From CAYPPG01 sp964412555 (GTDB lineage Bacteria > Hinthialibacterota > Hinthialibacteria > Hinthialibacterales > Hinthialibacteraceae): a stretch of 64,000 bases of DNA. The stretch's first letter is position 1. The number at the start of each line of letters is the position of its first letter. A program made the translations under genes and the position numbers. Where the stretch lies: NCBI GenBank assembly GCA_964412555.1, contig CAYPPG010000018.1, forward strand, positions 1 through 64,000, given 5' to 3'. Below, in pieces: positions 25,254 to 34,110 of the stretch. Under the pieces are notes generated by a model. The model did no database searches. It worked only from the letters and a program-made list of their open reading frames with translations, and was not told where the DNA came from.

Positions 25254-25934
25254 ATGATGGAACAATTACTCAACTTTGCGCAAGGACCGCTATTTCGTTT
25301 GGCATTGGCCATTCTGGTGGTCGGTTTGATTCGGCGGGCGGTCTTGATGTTCTGGCCGGCGATTGTGGCGTGGCGACGGGCACGCGATCGTTCCGTACAA
25401 TGGTCTCGTTATTTCAAGGATTTGGGATCATGGCTGTTTCCGGTGACCCATGCGATGACTACCCGCTGGGCGTTTACAACGGTTTCTTATCTTTTTCATA
25501 TCGGTTTGATTTTGGTTCCTCTCTTTCTGGCCGATCATGTGTCTTTGTGGGCAGTAAGCACAGGATTGACTTTGCCTGCCTTGCCGAACACGCTGGCGGA
25601 TGGTCTAACCCTGCTGACGATCGCCGGTGTCGTCTTGATCCTCGTTTTTCGGGTTGTGCATCCCATGGTGCGCCGGCTTTCGAAAGGCGAAGACTATGCG
25701 GTGCTGCTTTTGATTCTGGCCGCATTTTTAAGCGGCTATGTGGCCGGGCAGCCGTGGAATCCGCTTTCCTATAACGCGATGCTGCTGCTGCATGTTTTGA
25801 GTGCGGAGGCCGTGATGATCGCGATACCGTTCACGAAACTGTCCCATTGTATTTTCTTTCCCTTCGCCCGCTTGTGTTCGGAAGTCGGATCGAAGATCGC
25901 ATCCGATGTTGATTATACGTATGTCAAAAATTAG
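25254..25934 (+). CDS. HmcE/DsrM-like NarI-type membrane subunit
   Basis: 226 residues from ATG 25254 with GGAGGA five bases upstream. Hydrophobic segments include FRLALAILVVGLIRRAVLMF, FTTVSYLFHIGLILVPLFLA, LTLLTIAGVVLILVFRVV, YAVLLLILAAFLSGYVAG and MLLLHVLSAEAVMIAIPFTK. His residues in HAMTT, LFHIG, VVHPM and LLHVL are placed like haem b ligands in nitrate reductase gamma/DsrM. It would move electrons between menaquinol and the DsrK-like subunit. Part of the operon with strong coupling to both neighbours. Confidence 0.85.
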   Translation: MMEQLLNFAQGPLFRLALAILVVGLIRRAVLMFWPAIVAWRRARDRSVQWSRYFKDLGSWLFPVTHAMTTRWAFTTVSYLFHIGLILVPLFLADHVSLWAVSTGLTLPALPNTLADGLTLLTIAGVVLILVFRVVHPMVRRLSKGEDYAVLLLILAAFLSGYVAGQPWNPLSYNAMLLLHVLSAEAVMIAIPFTKLSHCIFFPFARLCSEVGSKIASDVDYTYVKN

Positions 25935-25950
25935 TACGAGGTAAGTGACT

Positions 25951-26814
25951 ATGAAAGCCATATTAACCGATATCACACGTTGTGTCGGCTGTGATAAATG
26001 CAAAGAAGCCTGCTATAACTTGCATAATAAAGGTGAAATTTGCGTCACCAGTCCCGATGCGAAAGATGATTTATCCGAATCGACGTGGACAACCGTTCTT
26101 TTGTACCATCAAGGAAATCTTTATGTCAAAGATTTGGATCATGAAAAACTTGGTTTTCCGGAAGGCGTGACGGAAGAAAACGTCATCAGTATGCCGCAGA
26201 CGGCGTTTATCCGGAAACAGTGTCTCCATTGCAATGAGCCGACCTGCGAGGCGGTCTGCCCGGTCGGCGCGTTTCACAAAGATCACGAAACCGGAGCGGT
26301 GATTTATGAATCCCATAAATGCATCGGGTGCCGGTATTGTATGTACGCCTGCCCCTTCGGAATTCCAAGGTACGAATGGGGCACTCCATTTCCTGTGGTG
26401 CAGAAATGCATCATGTGCTACGAGTTGATTCAAGAAGGCAAAAAACCGGCCTGCACAGAAGCCTGCCCGGAAGAGGCCACGATTTTCGGGGATCGCGATG
26501 CCTTGATTGCCGAAGCGCATCGGCGGATCGAACAAGAACCCGGCCGCTATATGAACCATGTGTACGGCGAACATGAAGCGGGGGGAACGGCGGTGTTGTA
26601 TCTCACGAAACCGCAGGTGCCGCTTGATTTTCTATTCCATGACCGCTTGGGCGTCGATCCGCTGCCGTCGTATACATGGGAGTGGCTGGCCAAGGTACCG
26701 ACGATCGGTTTGACCGCCGCGATTGCCGGAACAGGACTGTTCTGGATTATCAAACGCCGGAATGAACTCGCGAACGGAGAAGAAAAGTTGGAAGGGACGG
26801 AATCCAATGCATAA
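25951..26814 (+). CDS. HmcB/DsrO-like 4Fe-4S ferredoxin subunit
   Basis: 287 residues. Four cysteine groups for four 4Fe-4S clusters: CVGCDKCKEAC, CLHCNEPTCEAVCPVG, CIGCRYCMYACPFG and CIMC...CTEACP. A single C-terminal TM helix (IGLTAAIAGTGLFWIIKR) anchors it, as in HybA/FdnH. No Tat signal is visible at the N-terminus, unlike DsrO, so membrane side is uncertain. The ATG at 25951 is preferred to the upstream in-frame GTG. It overlaps the next gene by 8 bp. It would carry electrons between the NrfD-like subunit and its cytochrome or partner. Confidence 0.88.
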   Translation: MKAILTDITRCVGCDKCKEACYNLHNKGEICVTSPDAKDDLSESTWTTVLLYHQGNLYVKDLDHEKLGFPEGVTEENVISMPQTAFIRKQCLHCNEPTCEAVCPVGAFHKDHETGAVIYESHKCIGCRYCMYACPFGIPRYEWGTPFPVVQKCIMCYELIQEGKKPACTEACPEEATIFGDRDALIAEAHRRIEQEPGRYMNHVYGEHEAGGTAVLYLTKPQVPLDFLFHDRLGVDPLPSYTWEWLAKVPTIGLTAAIAGTGLFWIIKRRNELANGEEKLEGTESNA

Positions 26815-28480
26815 AACGAAATCATTACCATTCTATCATCGGATTTTGTGGTTTATTGTCGGAGTCGGGATCACGGTTGCCTTTTTCCGGTTTTGGCGTG
26901 GACTCGGCGGGGCTACGAATCTCGACGATGTCACGCCCTGGGGTTTGGGCATCGTGTTTGACGTTGCGTGCGGGATTGCACTCGCCGCCGGTGGTTTTAC
27001 GCTTGCCGCCGTGGTGTATATCTTTCACATCGAGCGCTACAAGCCGATTGCCCGGCTGGCGGTGCTGAGCGCGTGTTTGGGCTATGGTCTCTATTGCGTT
27101 GGGCTGGCATTCGATATGGGGCGGCCGGAACGCTTTTGGCATATTCTTATCTTTTGGCAGCATCATTCGGTGCTCTTCGAAGTGGCCTGGTGTGTCATTT
27201 TGTATATGACGGTGCTGTTTCTTGAAATCACACCGGTCTTTTGCGAAGGGCTGGGTTGGCGGAAGATCGAGAAATTCTTCAAAGCGATTACGATTCCCGT
27301 CGTCATTGCAGGTGTGGCGCTTTCAACGTTGCACCAATCCTCGTTGGGAGCGTTGTTTTTGATCATGAAAGGAAAACTGGACGCTCTGTGGCATACCCAG
27401 ATGCTGCCGTTTTTCTTCCTGCTCTCAGCGATCTGCGCCGGGGTGATGGTGGTGACACTCCTCGGTCTGGCTTCTGCGAAGCATTGGAACCGGAAATTTG
27501 GGCCGGATGAGTTTGGGCCGCTGGCGCGCGTGGTTTCCTATATTCTTTACCTTTATCTCGCACTGAAAATCATCGATTTGGTTTGGCGCGGCCAGTTTAC
27601 CCGCCTCTTCGAAGGTTCTTTCAACAGTATGCTTTTCCTCGATGAATTGGTGTATGCCGTACTGTTACCGGCGATTCTTTTCTCTTTCCGCTCTGTCCGG
27701 CGAAGCCGGCTCGGCGTCAGCATTGTCGGATGGATCATCGTTCTCGGTGTCGTGTTCAACCGCATGAACGTCGGCTTGATCGGGACATTCTGGGCAACCG
27801 GTTCGACGTATTTCCCAACGTGGATGGAGATCGCCTATTCCACCATGCTTGTGGCGCTGTCAGTGCTCATCTTTTCGGCGATCGTGCGCTATTTCCCCGT
27901 TTTCGGAGACAACCGCGATTCGCATCGATACGAGTCGATGGGAAATCTGGATGAATTGTATACTAGAAATATGCTCCCCGGCCATACCGGCTACCAGACG
28001 TTATCCGCAATTTCCATGATGATTTTGCTCGGAGCCGGCGTTGCCGCATTCGCCATGCCAAGTGTGGCAGTGCATGGCCGAAGAATCCTCGCCTGGCCGG
28101 TACAACCGTCTGTCGAGCGTAAAATTGTCGATGAAAACGGCGAATACATTTACAAAGAAGCGCCGGAATTCATCACCATCGACGGCGACCGCATGGGGAA
28201 AGATGTGAAAGACTTTCCGCATCAAAAACTCGTGGATGAGTTAGGCGGTGATGATTCCTGCCTGAAATGCCACTGCGGACCGGAGCAGGGGATTACGATC
28301 AACACGAAGGAAGATCACAAACCTTGTGCCTTTTGCCATACCGACATGTATCGGGCCAATGCGGAGAGCGGGGCGATTGGATTGAAAGAAGCATATCACG
28401 TCCGCTGCATCGAGTGCCATGATGTGGAAGGCCCGAAACGGGGGATTGCGGAGATGAGCGAGTGTAGCTATTGTCATTGA
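26807..28480 (+). CDS. NrfD/DsrP-like membrane subunit fused to a tetrahaem cytochrome c domain
   Basis: 557 residues. About ten TM segments in 1-430 (FYHRILWFIVGVGITVAFF onward) with the NrfD-type pattern GLGIVFDVACGIALAAGGF and DMGRPERFWHIL. After the last TM (about 400-420) a soluble tail carries four CxxCH haem c motifs: CLKCH (485), CAFCH (507), CIECH (534) and CSYCH (553), which is the extreme C-terminus. In Hmc and Dsr complexes the cytochrome is a separate protein (HmcA, DsrJ); here it is covalently joined to the quinol-reactive subunit. Haem attachment would require a periplasmic tail. Overlaps the ferredoxin gene by 8 bp. Confidence 0.87.
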   Translation: MHKTKSLPFYHRILWFIVGVGITVAFFRFWRGLGGATNLDDVTPWGLGIVFDVACGIALAAGGFTLAAVVYIFHIERYKPIARLAVLSACLGYGLYCVGLAFDMGRPERFWHILIFWQHHSVLFEVAWCVILYMTVLFLEITPVFCEGLGWRKIEKFFKAITIPVVIAGVALSTLHQSSLGALFLIMKGKLDALWHTQMLPFFFLLSAICAGVMVVTLLGLASAKHWNRKFGPDEFGPLARVVSYILYLYLALKIIDLVWRGQFTRLFEGSFNSMLFLDELVYAVLLPAILFSFRSVRRSRLGVSIVGWIIVLGVVFNRMNVGLIGTFWATGSTYFPTWMEIAYSTMLVALSVLIFSAIVRYFPVFGDNRDSHRYESMGNLDELYTRNMLPGHTGYQTLSAISMMILLGAGVAAFAMPSVAVHGRRILAWPVQPSVERKIVDENGEYIYKEAPEFITIDGDRMGKDVKDFPHQKLVDELGGDDSCLKCHCGPEQGITINTKEDHKPCAFCHTDMYRANAESGAIGLKEAYHVRCIECHDVEGPKRGIAEMSECSYCH

Positions 28481-28559
28481 TGTAATGTACATGAGAGTAG
28501 TCATTTATTTTGACAATTTCATGTTTTCGTATAGCATTCATCAGCCACTCTTTCGGTGT

Positions 28560-28705
28560 AGGATTCTACCAAACTTGTAGAAACTATACCCCAACGGGAT
28601 TAAAGAAAATAGCCACGATTTTGAGGTGGGAATCACCCAAACTTGCAGAAACCATACCCCAACGGGGTTAAAGAAGATAGCCAGTGGGCAACGCCCCTGG
28701 TAAAG
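28560..28705 (-). repeat. Two three-palindrome elements in tandem, opposite orientation (copies B and C)
   Basis: Units at about 28563-28630 and 28631-28705. On the minus strand the second gives CCAGGGGCGTTGCCCACTGG, CTATCTTCTTTAACCCCGTT and GGGGTATGGTTTCTGCAAGT. The first is degenerate in the middle palindrome. They fill most of the 337-bp gap between the redox operon and the RNase gene; nothing else is seen there. Confidence 0.75.
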
Positions 28706-28817
28706 TAAAGTTACCCTCTTCACTTTCTACTATCCCGGAATAAAATTTGTCATCCGGCTTTTCCAAAAGTATCTTCCATAGAATTTGCAACATTCTTTTG
28801 GGAAAGGAGATATCATC

Positions 28818-30947
28818 ATGTCTAAAAATAATTTTTCTCACAATAAAACGTATCGGCAAAAATGGCAATCCCGGCCGGCCGTGGAAGGGGTGACGATCGA
28901 TGCGGAGCATTCCAAGGATCTCGATGATGCGATTCATATCGAGCGGCGGGGATCGGAGTGGCTCATTCAAGTAAGCATTGCCGATGTGGGAGTGGGAGTG
29001 CCGATAGGCTCCAAGGAAGATATGAGGGCGATGCGGCGTGTATTTACGCGGTATTATGGAACGAGCAATAAACCGATGCTTCCACGAATCTTGTCGGAAG
29101 ATCAATACAGCCTTTGGGAAGGGAAAGAGCGGCCGGTGTTGGTGATTTCGATCAGATTGTCGGATCAATTGGAGGTTTTGAATACAGAGATCAAACAGCG
29201 GCGGTTAACCAGTCAAAAGAAATTGAGTTATGAGGGAGTGGATACGATTTTGAAAGAAGGGGACCAGCCTTTCTATGCGCTGCTGAATCAATGCAAAGCC
29301 ATCGCCTTGGCTCTCTTGGAGTCTCGGAGAAAACGAGGGGCATTGGCGATTTACGATCTGAATTATGGGTGGCGGACGACGGAAGAAGGGGAGTTGGTCA
29401 AACTTTTACCGGAACAGCAACATGTGGCGAATATTATCGTGCAGGAGTTTATGATTCTTGCCAACGGCGCAGTGGCGGAATACGCGGCACAGAAGAATAT
29501 CCCGATTCTGTTTCGCAATCATACCGCGCAAGCCGTAGCGCCGGAAAGAGACCGGTTGATGCAAGATATCCAAAACGCAATTGCCGATCCGGTTCGTTTT
29601 TCTCTCGAAACCGTACGAAAAAAAATGTATGTGGTGTTGAACCGCGCCACATACGGCCCTTACCTCGAAGGACACTATGGCTTGAATCTTCCTTTCTACA
29701 CTCATTTTACCTCTCCGATCCGCCGCCTTGCTGATTTAGTGAATCACCGCATTCTCGCTGCCGTCATCTGTAATGATGAGCCGCCTTATTCGATGAAAGA
29801 ATTGGAAGCCATCGGCAATCATATCACGACAGTCGAGCATGAAGTGAAAACGGAACGGGCAGAGCATTTCAAACGGAAACGGGATGCGCACGTGCTCTCA
29901 AAGTCGCAAGAGGGGCTTCCCCATTTGGATGAGAAAGAGTTCAGCCGTCTCATCAAGATGGCATGCTCATCTGGGGATATCGATAAGGCATTGGAAGAAG
30001 AATTGTTGAAGCGCATTGAGCAAAATCAGCTGCAACCGATGGATTTTGTTCTTATCCTTTTTTCAATCGAAGAACAATATCAGGACGATTGGCTTATCGT
30101 TCAAGAGCAACTTATCCTGCATTTAGCCCGGTATCCGGAAAAAGCGGTCACGATTTTGGAAATCGCCAAGCAGATTTTTCCGGAGTTTCAAATGCATGAT
30201 TGTTCCACGGAAAGTACAGGCGAGGACCACGCCTTGGTTCACACCAGTGTGGTACAGATTCACGTCAATGACAAACCGTACGTTTCTCTTCCATACTCCT
30301 CTATGCAAAAGAAAATGTCTCAACAACTGGCCAGTGTTGATTTGATCGCGCAGATTGCCGGAGTCACCTTACCGGAGTTAGGAGAGACACTGGCTCCGCA
30401 ATCCCAAAAAGAGTTGAAAACCGAGAAAAAGAAACCCGCGGGAAATTACAAAGGAGAACTACTGGAAACGTGCATGAAAAATTCGTGGGCGAAACCGGAA
30501 TTTCGTGTCGAAAAAAGTGGGCCTCCCCATGCGCCGGTATTCACGTGTGTTGCGGAAATGCAAATCGAGGATGAGATGTATCAATCGGAGACGGTCGAAG
30601 GCGTGAGCAAGAAAGACGCCGAACAATTCGCGGCGAAAAGCCTTATGGAGAAACTTCCCCAACCTCGATTCGAAAAAAAGAAAGCGGTTGATCTGAATGT
30701 CAAAGGCGCAAATTATCTCATGCAATTGAACGTATTTTGTCAAAAAAACGATTTTGAGATGCCTGTCTTTACGGAAATACGAGAAGAGGAATCTGGAAAA
30801 CCGTCTTTTCGAGTGACATGCACACTGGAAGCATTGGATCGGACATTTACGGGAGAAATCACGGCTCCGAATAAAAAGAAAGGACGGAGGAAAGCCGCAG
30901 AGCAGGTTTGGCAGCAGGTGACAGAATATTTGAAAGATACGGATTAA
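28818..30947 (+). CDS. RNB (RNase II-type) exoribonuclease with tandem dsRNA-binding domains
   Basis: 709 residues from ATG 28818, with AAAGGAG nine bases upstream. The RNB catalytic domain fills about 20-345. All four metal Asp are present in VTIDAEHSKDLDDAIHIE (D28, D34, D36, D37), and HFTSPIRRLADLVNHR is near 295. The cold-shock domains normally before RNB and the S1 domain after it are absent. Instead two clear dsRBDs follow: about 542-612 (SGPPHAPVFTCVAEMQ, GVSKKDAEQFAAKSLMEKL) and about 630-705 (KPSFRVTCTLEALDRTF, KKKGRRKAAEQVW). A weaker third is at about 440-518 (ALVHTSVVQIHVNDKPY). A 3'-5' exonuclease aimed at structured or double-stranded RNA is the inference. Confidence 0.88.
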   Translation: MSKNNFSHNKTYRQKWQSRPAVEGVTIDAEHSKDLDDAIHIERRGSEWLIQVSIADVGVGVPIGSKEDMRAMRRVFTRYYGTSNKPMLPRILSEDQYSLWEGKERPVLVISIRLSDQLEVLNTEIKQRRLTSQKKLSYEGVDTILKEGDQPFYALLNQCKAIALALLESRRKRGALAIYDLNYGWRTTEEGELVKLLPEQQHVANIIVQEFMILANGAVAEYAAQKNIPILFRNHTAQAVAPERDRLMQDIQNAIADPVRFSLETVRKKMYVVLNRATYGPYLEGHYGLNLPFYTHFTSPIRRLADLVNHRILAAVICNDEPPYSMKELEAIGNHITTVEHEVKTERAEHFKRKRDAHVLSKSQEGLPHLDEKEFSRLIKMACSSGDIDKALEEELLKRIEQNQLQPMDFVLILFSIEEQYQDDWLIVQEQLILHLARYPEKAVTILEIAKQIFPEFQMHDCSTESTGEDHALVHTSVVQIHVNDKPYVSLPYSSMQKKMSQQLASVDLIAQIAGVTLPELGETLAPQSQKELKTEKKKPAGNYKGELLETCMKNSWAKPEFRVEKSGPPHAPVFTCVAEMQIEDEMYQSETVEGVSKKDAEQFAAKSLMEKLPQPRFEKKKAVDLNVKGANYLMQLNVFCQKNDFEMPVFTEIREEESGKPSFRVTCTLEALDRTFTGEITAPNKKKGRRKAAEQVWQQVTEYLKDTD

Positions 30948-32158
30948 TTTTGAGAAGTGGTATCTTCCGAGTGACTGTCGGAAATGGAGAGAGATATACC
31001 CTCTTGATCGGACTCCGATTTGGAGAATTTCGGATGAGGGAAGAGAAAAAGAAAACCGACGAGGAGCAATCCTACCGGCCAGAGAGTGAAGAGATAAAGC
31101 AGAATGGAGATGAGAGAAAGTATGATTCCGATCCACAAAAGGAATCGGAATTCGGCTACGCCTCGTGCCAAAGAAGCGAGGATGAATGAGATTCCTACCG
31201 AAAGAGGAAATGTCGGCCAGAGATGGAGCATTTGGAACCATTCCAGTTTTCCGGATGTAAACAGCCAAAGAAAGGCTCCGGATATCAGGAGAATGGTTCC
31301 CGGAATCATGGCCGCCCAGGTTTTAGAATCGATGCCGTAGGTGCTGAGCAGTCCTCCACCGATGAGGAGCAACATGATCGGCCATAAATTCCATCCGAAC
31401 CGGTCCCAGCCAACCAGCAGCGGCCCCAGCAACATAATGAATGAAAGGCTGAAAAAAATGGAAACTGCGGCCAGAACCCCGCGCCGCCCGCTGTAAAAAT
31501 ACCAGCTGACAAATGCAATACCCAGCATGGCGAACAAAATGAATTGAAAGTGAACGACGGAAGACCAGGAAAGCCACCCGTAGGAAAAAGGGATGAAAAA
31601 GAGACCGGCTGTGATAAAAACCAAACTTAGTGCAGTCCATGTGATGGAGGGATGAAGGATTTTCTGTGCGGCGAGAATCCATATTCCCGTCAACAAAGGG
31701 GCGTATGGCCAAAAATTCCAAGGGGCAAGATTATACGTAAAGAATAAAAATATGATGGCATTGACGGAAAGGGACCAGCCTAAAATGAAGAAGGAAAGAT
31801 TGGCTTTTCTCTCACTGATTTGGTGATAGGCGAGAAATGTGATTCCGGTGATCAAGAGTACTATCGGCCATAGTATTTTGATTTCCGACCACGGGAAAAG
31901 TTCAAGGCTGAAGCAGCAGAGAAAGAGAGAGACACCGGTTAACGGAATCCCGAGTCCCAGCGCTATTTTCGAGCCGCATCGTCTTTGCTTGTGATAGAGA
32001 ATCAGGTGAATTCCGACTGTCAGTGGAAGGATCGGCCATAGGTGAAGAACGGTGGTTGACATGCCCAACCAGCTGCGGGTGATTGCCGTCAGGCCGATGA
32101 GGCAAAAGAGAATTCCGAATCCTTTCCGATACGTTGGAGGGATGAAACCAAAAACCAC
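30944..32158 (-). CDS. Polytopic membrane protein with repeated LWPI motifs
   Basis: 404 residues, almost entirely hydrophobic: about 12 TM segments with recurring LWPIxLLxxG-like pairs (LWPILPLTVGIHLIL, LWPIVLLITGITFLA, LWPIMLLLIGGGLLS). The pattern recalls LiaI/LiaF-TM (DUF5668) hairpins repeated several times, which often sense or organise membranes, but the family is not certain. The C-terminal tail is acidic and Ser-rich. GTG start. Its stop overlaps that of the convergent RNase gene by 4 bp. Confidence 0.6.
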   Translation of the reverse strand: MVFGFIPPTYRKGFGILFCLIGLTAITRSWLGMSTTVLHLWPILPLTVGIHLILYHKQRRCGSKIALGLGIPLTGVSLFLCCFSLELFPWSEIKILWPIVLLITGITFLAYHQISERKANLSFFILGWSLSVNAIIFLFFTYNLAPWNFWPYAPLLTGIWILAAQKILHPSITWTALSLVFITAGLFFIPFSYGWLSWSSVVHFQFILFAMLGIAFVSWYFYSGRRGVLAAVSIFFSLSFIMLLGPLLVGWDRFGWNLWPIMLLLIGGGLLSTYGIDSKTWAAMIPGTILLISGAFLWLFTSGKLEWFQMLHLWPTFPLSVGISFILASLARGVAEFRFLLWIGIILSLISILLYLFTLWPVGLLLVGFLFLFPHPKFSKSESDQEGISLSISDSHSEDTTSQN

Positions 32159-32159
32159 A

Positions 32160-32282
32160 GTAGGTGACTCCTTATTGCAGACCAGAGGTCCGTACTACAA
32201 GCATTGTTTCATATTGTGGTGCAGACATCCTGTCTGCACATTCTTAGTGCAGACCAGAGGTCCGCACCACAAATTCGTTTCC
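32160..32282. repeat. GCAGACC...GGTCTGC family repeats
   Basis: TTGCAGACCAGAGGTCCGTA near 32175 and GTGCAGACCAGAGGTCCGCA near 32249 flank an inverted relative, GTGGTGCAGACATCCTGTCT (32217). Each ends in CACCACAA or its complement. A further copy lies at 46262-46295. Confidence 0.65.
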
Positions 32283-32287
32283 TTGTA

Positions 32288-33535
32288 TTATAACAAACCC
32301 TTGATGAATGACTCAAAATTTTTCGAGAATAACCTTTCCACATCACGGCGGATTTCTTCTTCCGAAACCGTCCATCCGGTTCGTTCGAGGTCTTCGTATT
32401 TATCGGTTAAAACCTTTGTGATAATGCATTTTGAATGCGGCCATTTGTATAACAACTGATCGAGTACACGCGCGTCCGAGTGTTGTGGAACGAAGCTAAG
32501 CCCGAGCAGTTCCAACCGTTCGCGGGTCATTTCTTCAATGATGCTCGGAACGTTGAGAAACCACCAGCATCCGAAGGGGAGAAGATTCGGGAATTTTCGC
32601 GCCAATACACAGAGTTCGTGTTGGTTTTCCCGGCTGAGAAGAGTGACAAGAAAACGGTTTTCCGGATGGTGGATGCAAAGATTCTCAACATTTGAAAGAT
32701 CGGTCTTCCCGACGCTGTCTCCCGCCAATTTCAGAGAGGGATTGATCAATTTTTTGACACCGATCATCAGTGCAAACGGTAAATTCCGTTCCCGGGCGAA
32801 GGGGAGAATGCATGAATCTATAATGCGGGTACGAATGGATTCATCCGGATAGCGAAAACTCGGGTGAAGCGAAACTGCCATGTAAAGGGGATTCATGCGA
32901 TCCGCCCATACTCCGAGAAAATGCCGAATCGCATTGAGAGTCGGTTCGTTCAGAGAGGGGCTGACTTCATATCCTTGTTCGCGTAGGAGATTCGATGCGG
33001 TTTCCCAATTCATGAATAACGAATCAAGGCGCAACGCCGCTTTGAAGCGGGGATGATGCTCCGTGAGGGTTTGCCAACAATTTCTTTCATGGCTGTCGAA
33101 CGGATCGTTGGTCATGACGGCATACGATACGTTGGATTTTTGAAAGACCGTTTCGACATATTCTTCCACGGATTGATCGCGGAAATAGTTTCTCGCTTCC
33201 GATAAATCACGTTTACTGGTATCGAAGCCAAGAGATTGTAAACAGGTCAAAACACCCCGGCAGGCTTCGGAAACCGGCGAACGCCGGAGAAAGAGATGCT
33301 CCCAAATATAATCCGCCTGTTCCTGCTTGGACAGTTTCCAGAACGTGTTATACGGCATGGGAGCCGCTTGCATCACTTCAGCAATGAGGTAGTGATACGT
33401 CAGCAACTCATCGATCCCCCAGAGTAAAAGGGGGCCGAAAGAGGGGGGATAGAGGTGAGTATGCATATCCGCGATGGATGTTTGTTCAACGGCGGATTGA
33501 ACGATTGTGTGAATTTTATTTCCGGTATGTTCCAT
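32288..33535 (-). CDS. Glucuronate-isomerase-like amidohydrolase-superfamily protein
   Basis: 415 residues. Metal-dependent TIM barrel related to uronate isomerase (UxaC): N-terminal HxH motif in IADMHTHLYPPSFG, the LLWGIDELLTYHYL segment, Arg motif AALRLDSLFMNWE, LPFGCWWFLNVP near 330 (UxaC has a similar FWWF stretch) and SDARVLDQLLYKWPHSK with the final Asp. Shorter than E. coli UxaC (470). GGGAG lies nine bases before the start. No uronate pathway genes are nearby, so the substrate is unknown; such proteins are frequent in Planctomycetes-like genomes. Confidence 0.75.
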   Translation of the reverse strand: MEHTGNKIHTIVQSAVEQTSIADMHTHLYPPSFGPLLLWGIDELLTYHYLIAEVMQAAPMPYNTFWKLSKQEQADYIWEHLFLRRSPVSEACRGVLTCLQSLGFDTSKRDLSEARNYFRDQSVEEYVETVFQKSNVSYAVMTNDPFDSHERNCWQTLTEHHPRFKAALRLDSLFMNWETASNLLREQGYEVSPSLNEPTLNAIRHFLGVWADRMNPLYMAVSLHPSFRYPDESIRTRIIDSCILPFARERNLPFALMIGVKKLINPSLKLAGDSVGKTDLSNVENLCIHHPENRFLVTLLSRENQHELCVLARKFPNLLPFGCWWFLNVPSIIEEMTRERLELLGLSFVPQHSDARVLDQLLYKWPHSKCIITKVLTDKYEDLERTGWTVSEEEIRRDVERLFSKNFESFIKGLL

Positions 33536-33615
33536 TATTGTTTACTCCCATAAATCGTTTCCTAAAAATGCAGACGAATACCAAGAATATTATCCTGCAC
33601 GAATTGTATTTTTAG

Positions 33616-33672
33616 TGGGTAGAGCAAGCGTCCCGCTTGCCCATGAGTTGCAGGCGGGGCGTCTGCTTTATT
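33616..33672. repeat. GCAAGCGTCCCGCTTGC repeat
   Basis: GCAAGCGTCCCGCTTGC is a palindrome with one mismatch pair, followed by GCAGGCGGGGCGTCTGC, a second palindrome. A degenerate relative sits in the dxs leader (about 14660-14730). Confidence 0.6.
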
Positions 33673-33699
33673 CATAGAATGTATCATAACCGCAAAATC

Positions 33700-33744
33700 A
33701 AAAAGAAAAAATAAGCGGAGTTCGGTAACTCATTCGAACTCCGC
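33700..33744 (-). terminator. Terminator for the 63-residue gene
   Basis: On the minus strand GCGGAGTTCG (33744-33735), a 10-base loop and CGAACTCCGC (33724-33715) form a perfect 10-bp stem followed by TTATTTTTTCTTTTT. It lies 85 bp after the small minus-strand gene. Confidence 0.9.
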
Positions 33745-33829
33745 CGCAGCTAGGAAAAGATGGGGAGGATTTGTATGGCTTTTATTATTTATTCTTGCTT
33801 TTTGGCTCCTTTATGAATTTTTTCTTTGT

Positions 33830-34021
33830 TCAGTCCAGCCAGCGGATTTCGGTATCGGATTGCCGGTATACAAGTTTGACCGGGCAGCCGCGATTTTCCA
33901 GAAATCGGGCGAAGCGCTCCAGACGTTGGCAGTTCGTGGCCTGCATAGGCTTGGAATGGGTGTTGTTGAACGTCATCGGTTTGCGGCCATCTCGATTTTG
34001 AAAACGGGTATTGCGTGTCAT
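33830..34021 (-). CDS. Small basic protein of unknown function
   Basis: 63 residues, rich in Arg, Asn and Gln. CGTATTCAAGGAGATAAGAC precedes the ATG, an excellent Shine-Dalgarno (AAGGAG) seven bases upstream, and a strong terminator follows, so the gene is likely real and monocistronic. No TM or signal. QRLERFARFLENRGCPVKLV followed by YRQSDTEIRWLD looks like a small alpha/beta fold. No family recognised. An overlapping plus-strand ORF has no such signals and was discarded. Confidence 0.65.
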   Translation of the reverse strand: MTRNTRFQNRDGRKPMTFNNTHSKPMQATNCQRLERFARFLENRGCPVKLVYRQSDTEIRWLD

Positions 34022-34110
34022 CGTCTTATCTCCTTGAATACGAGAACTTCAGCCGGCTTTACTATTAGTACGTAAGAAGGGAGTGGAATGTTTCAATTTT
34101 TTTTTATTTT

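Noticed and set aside
32160..32282. Possible tRNA or attachment site
   Set aside because: The inverted repeats are short palindromes shared with 46262; no cloverleaf or CCA end was found.
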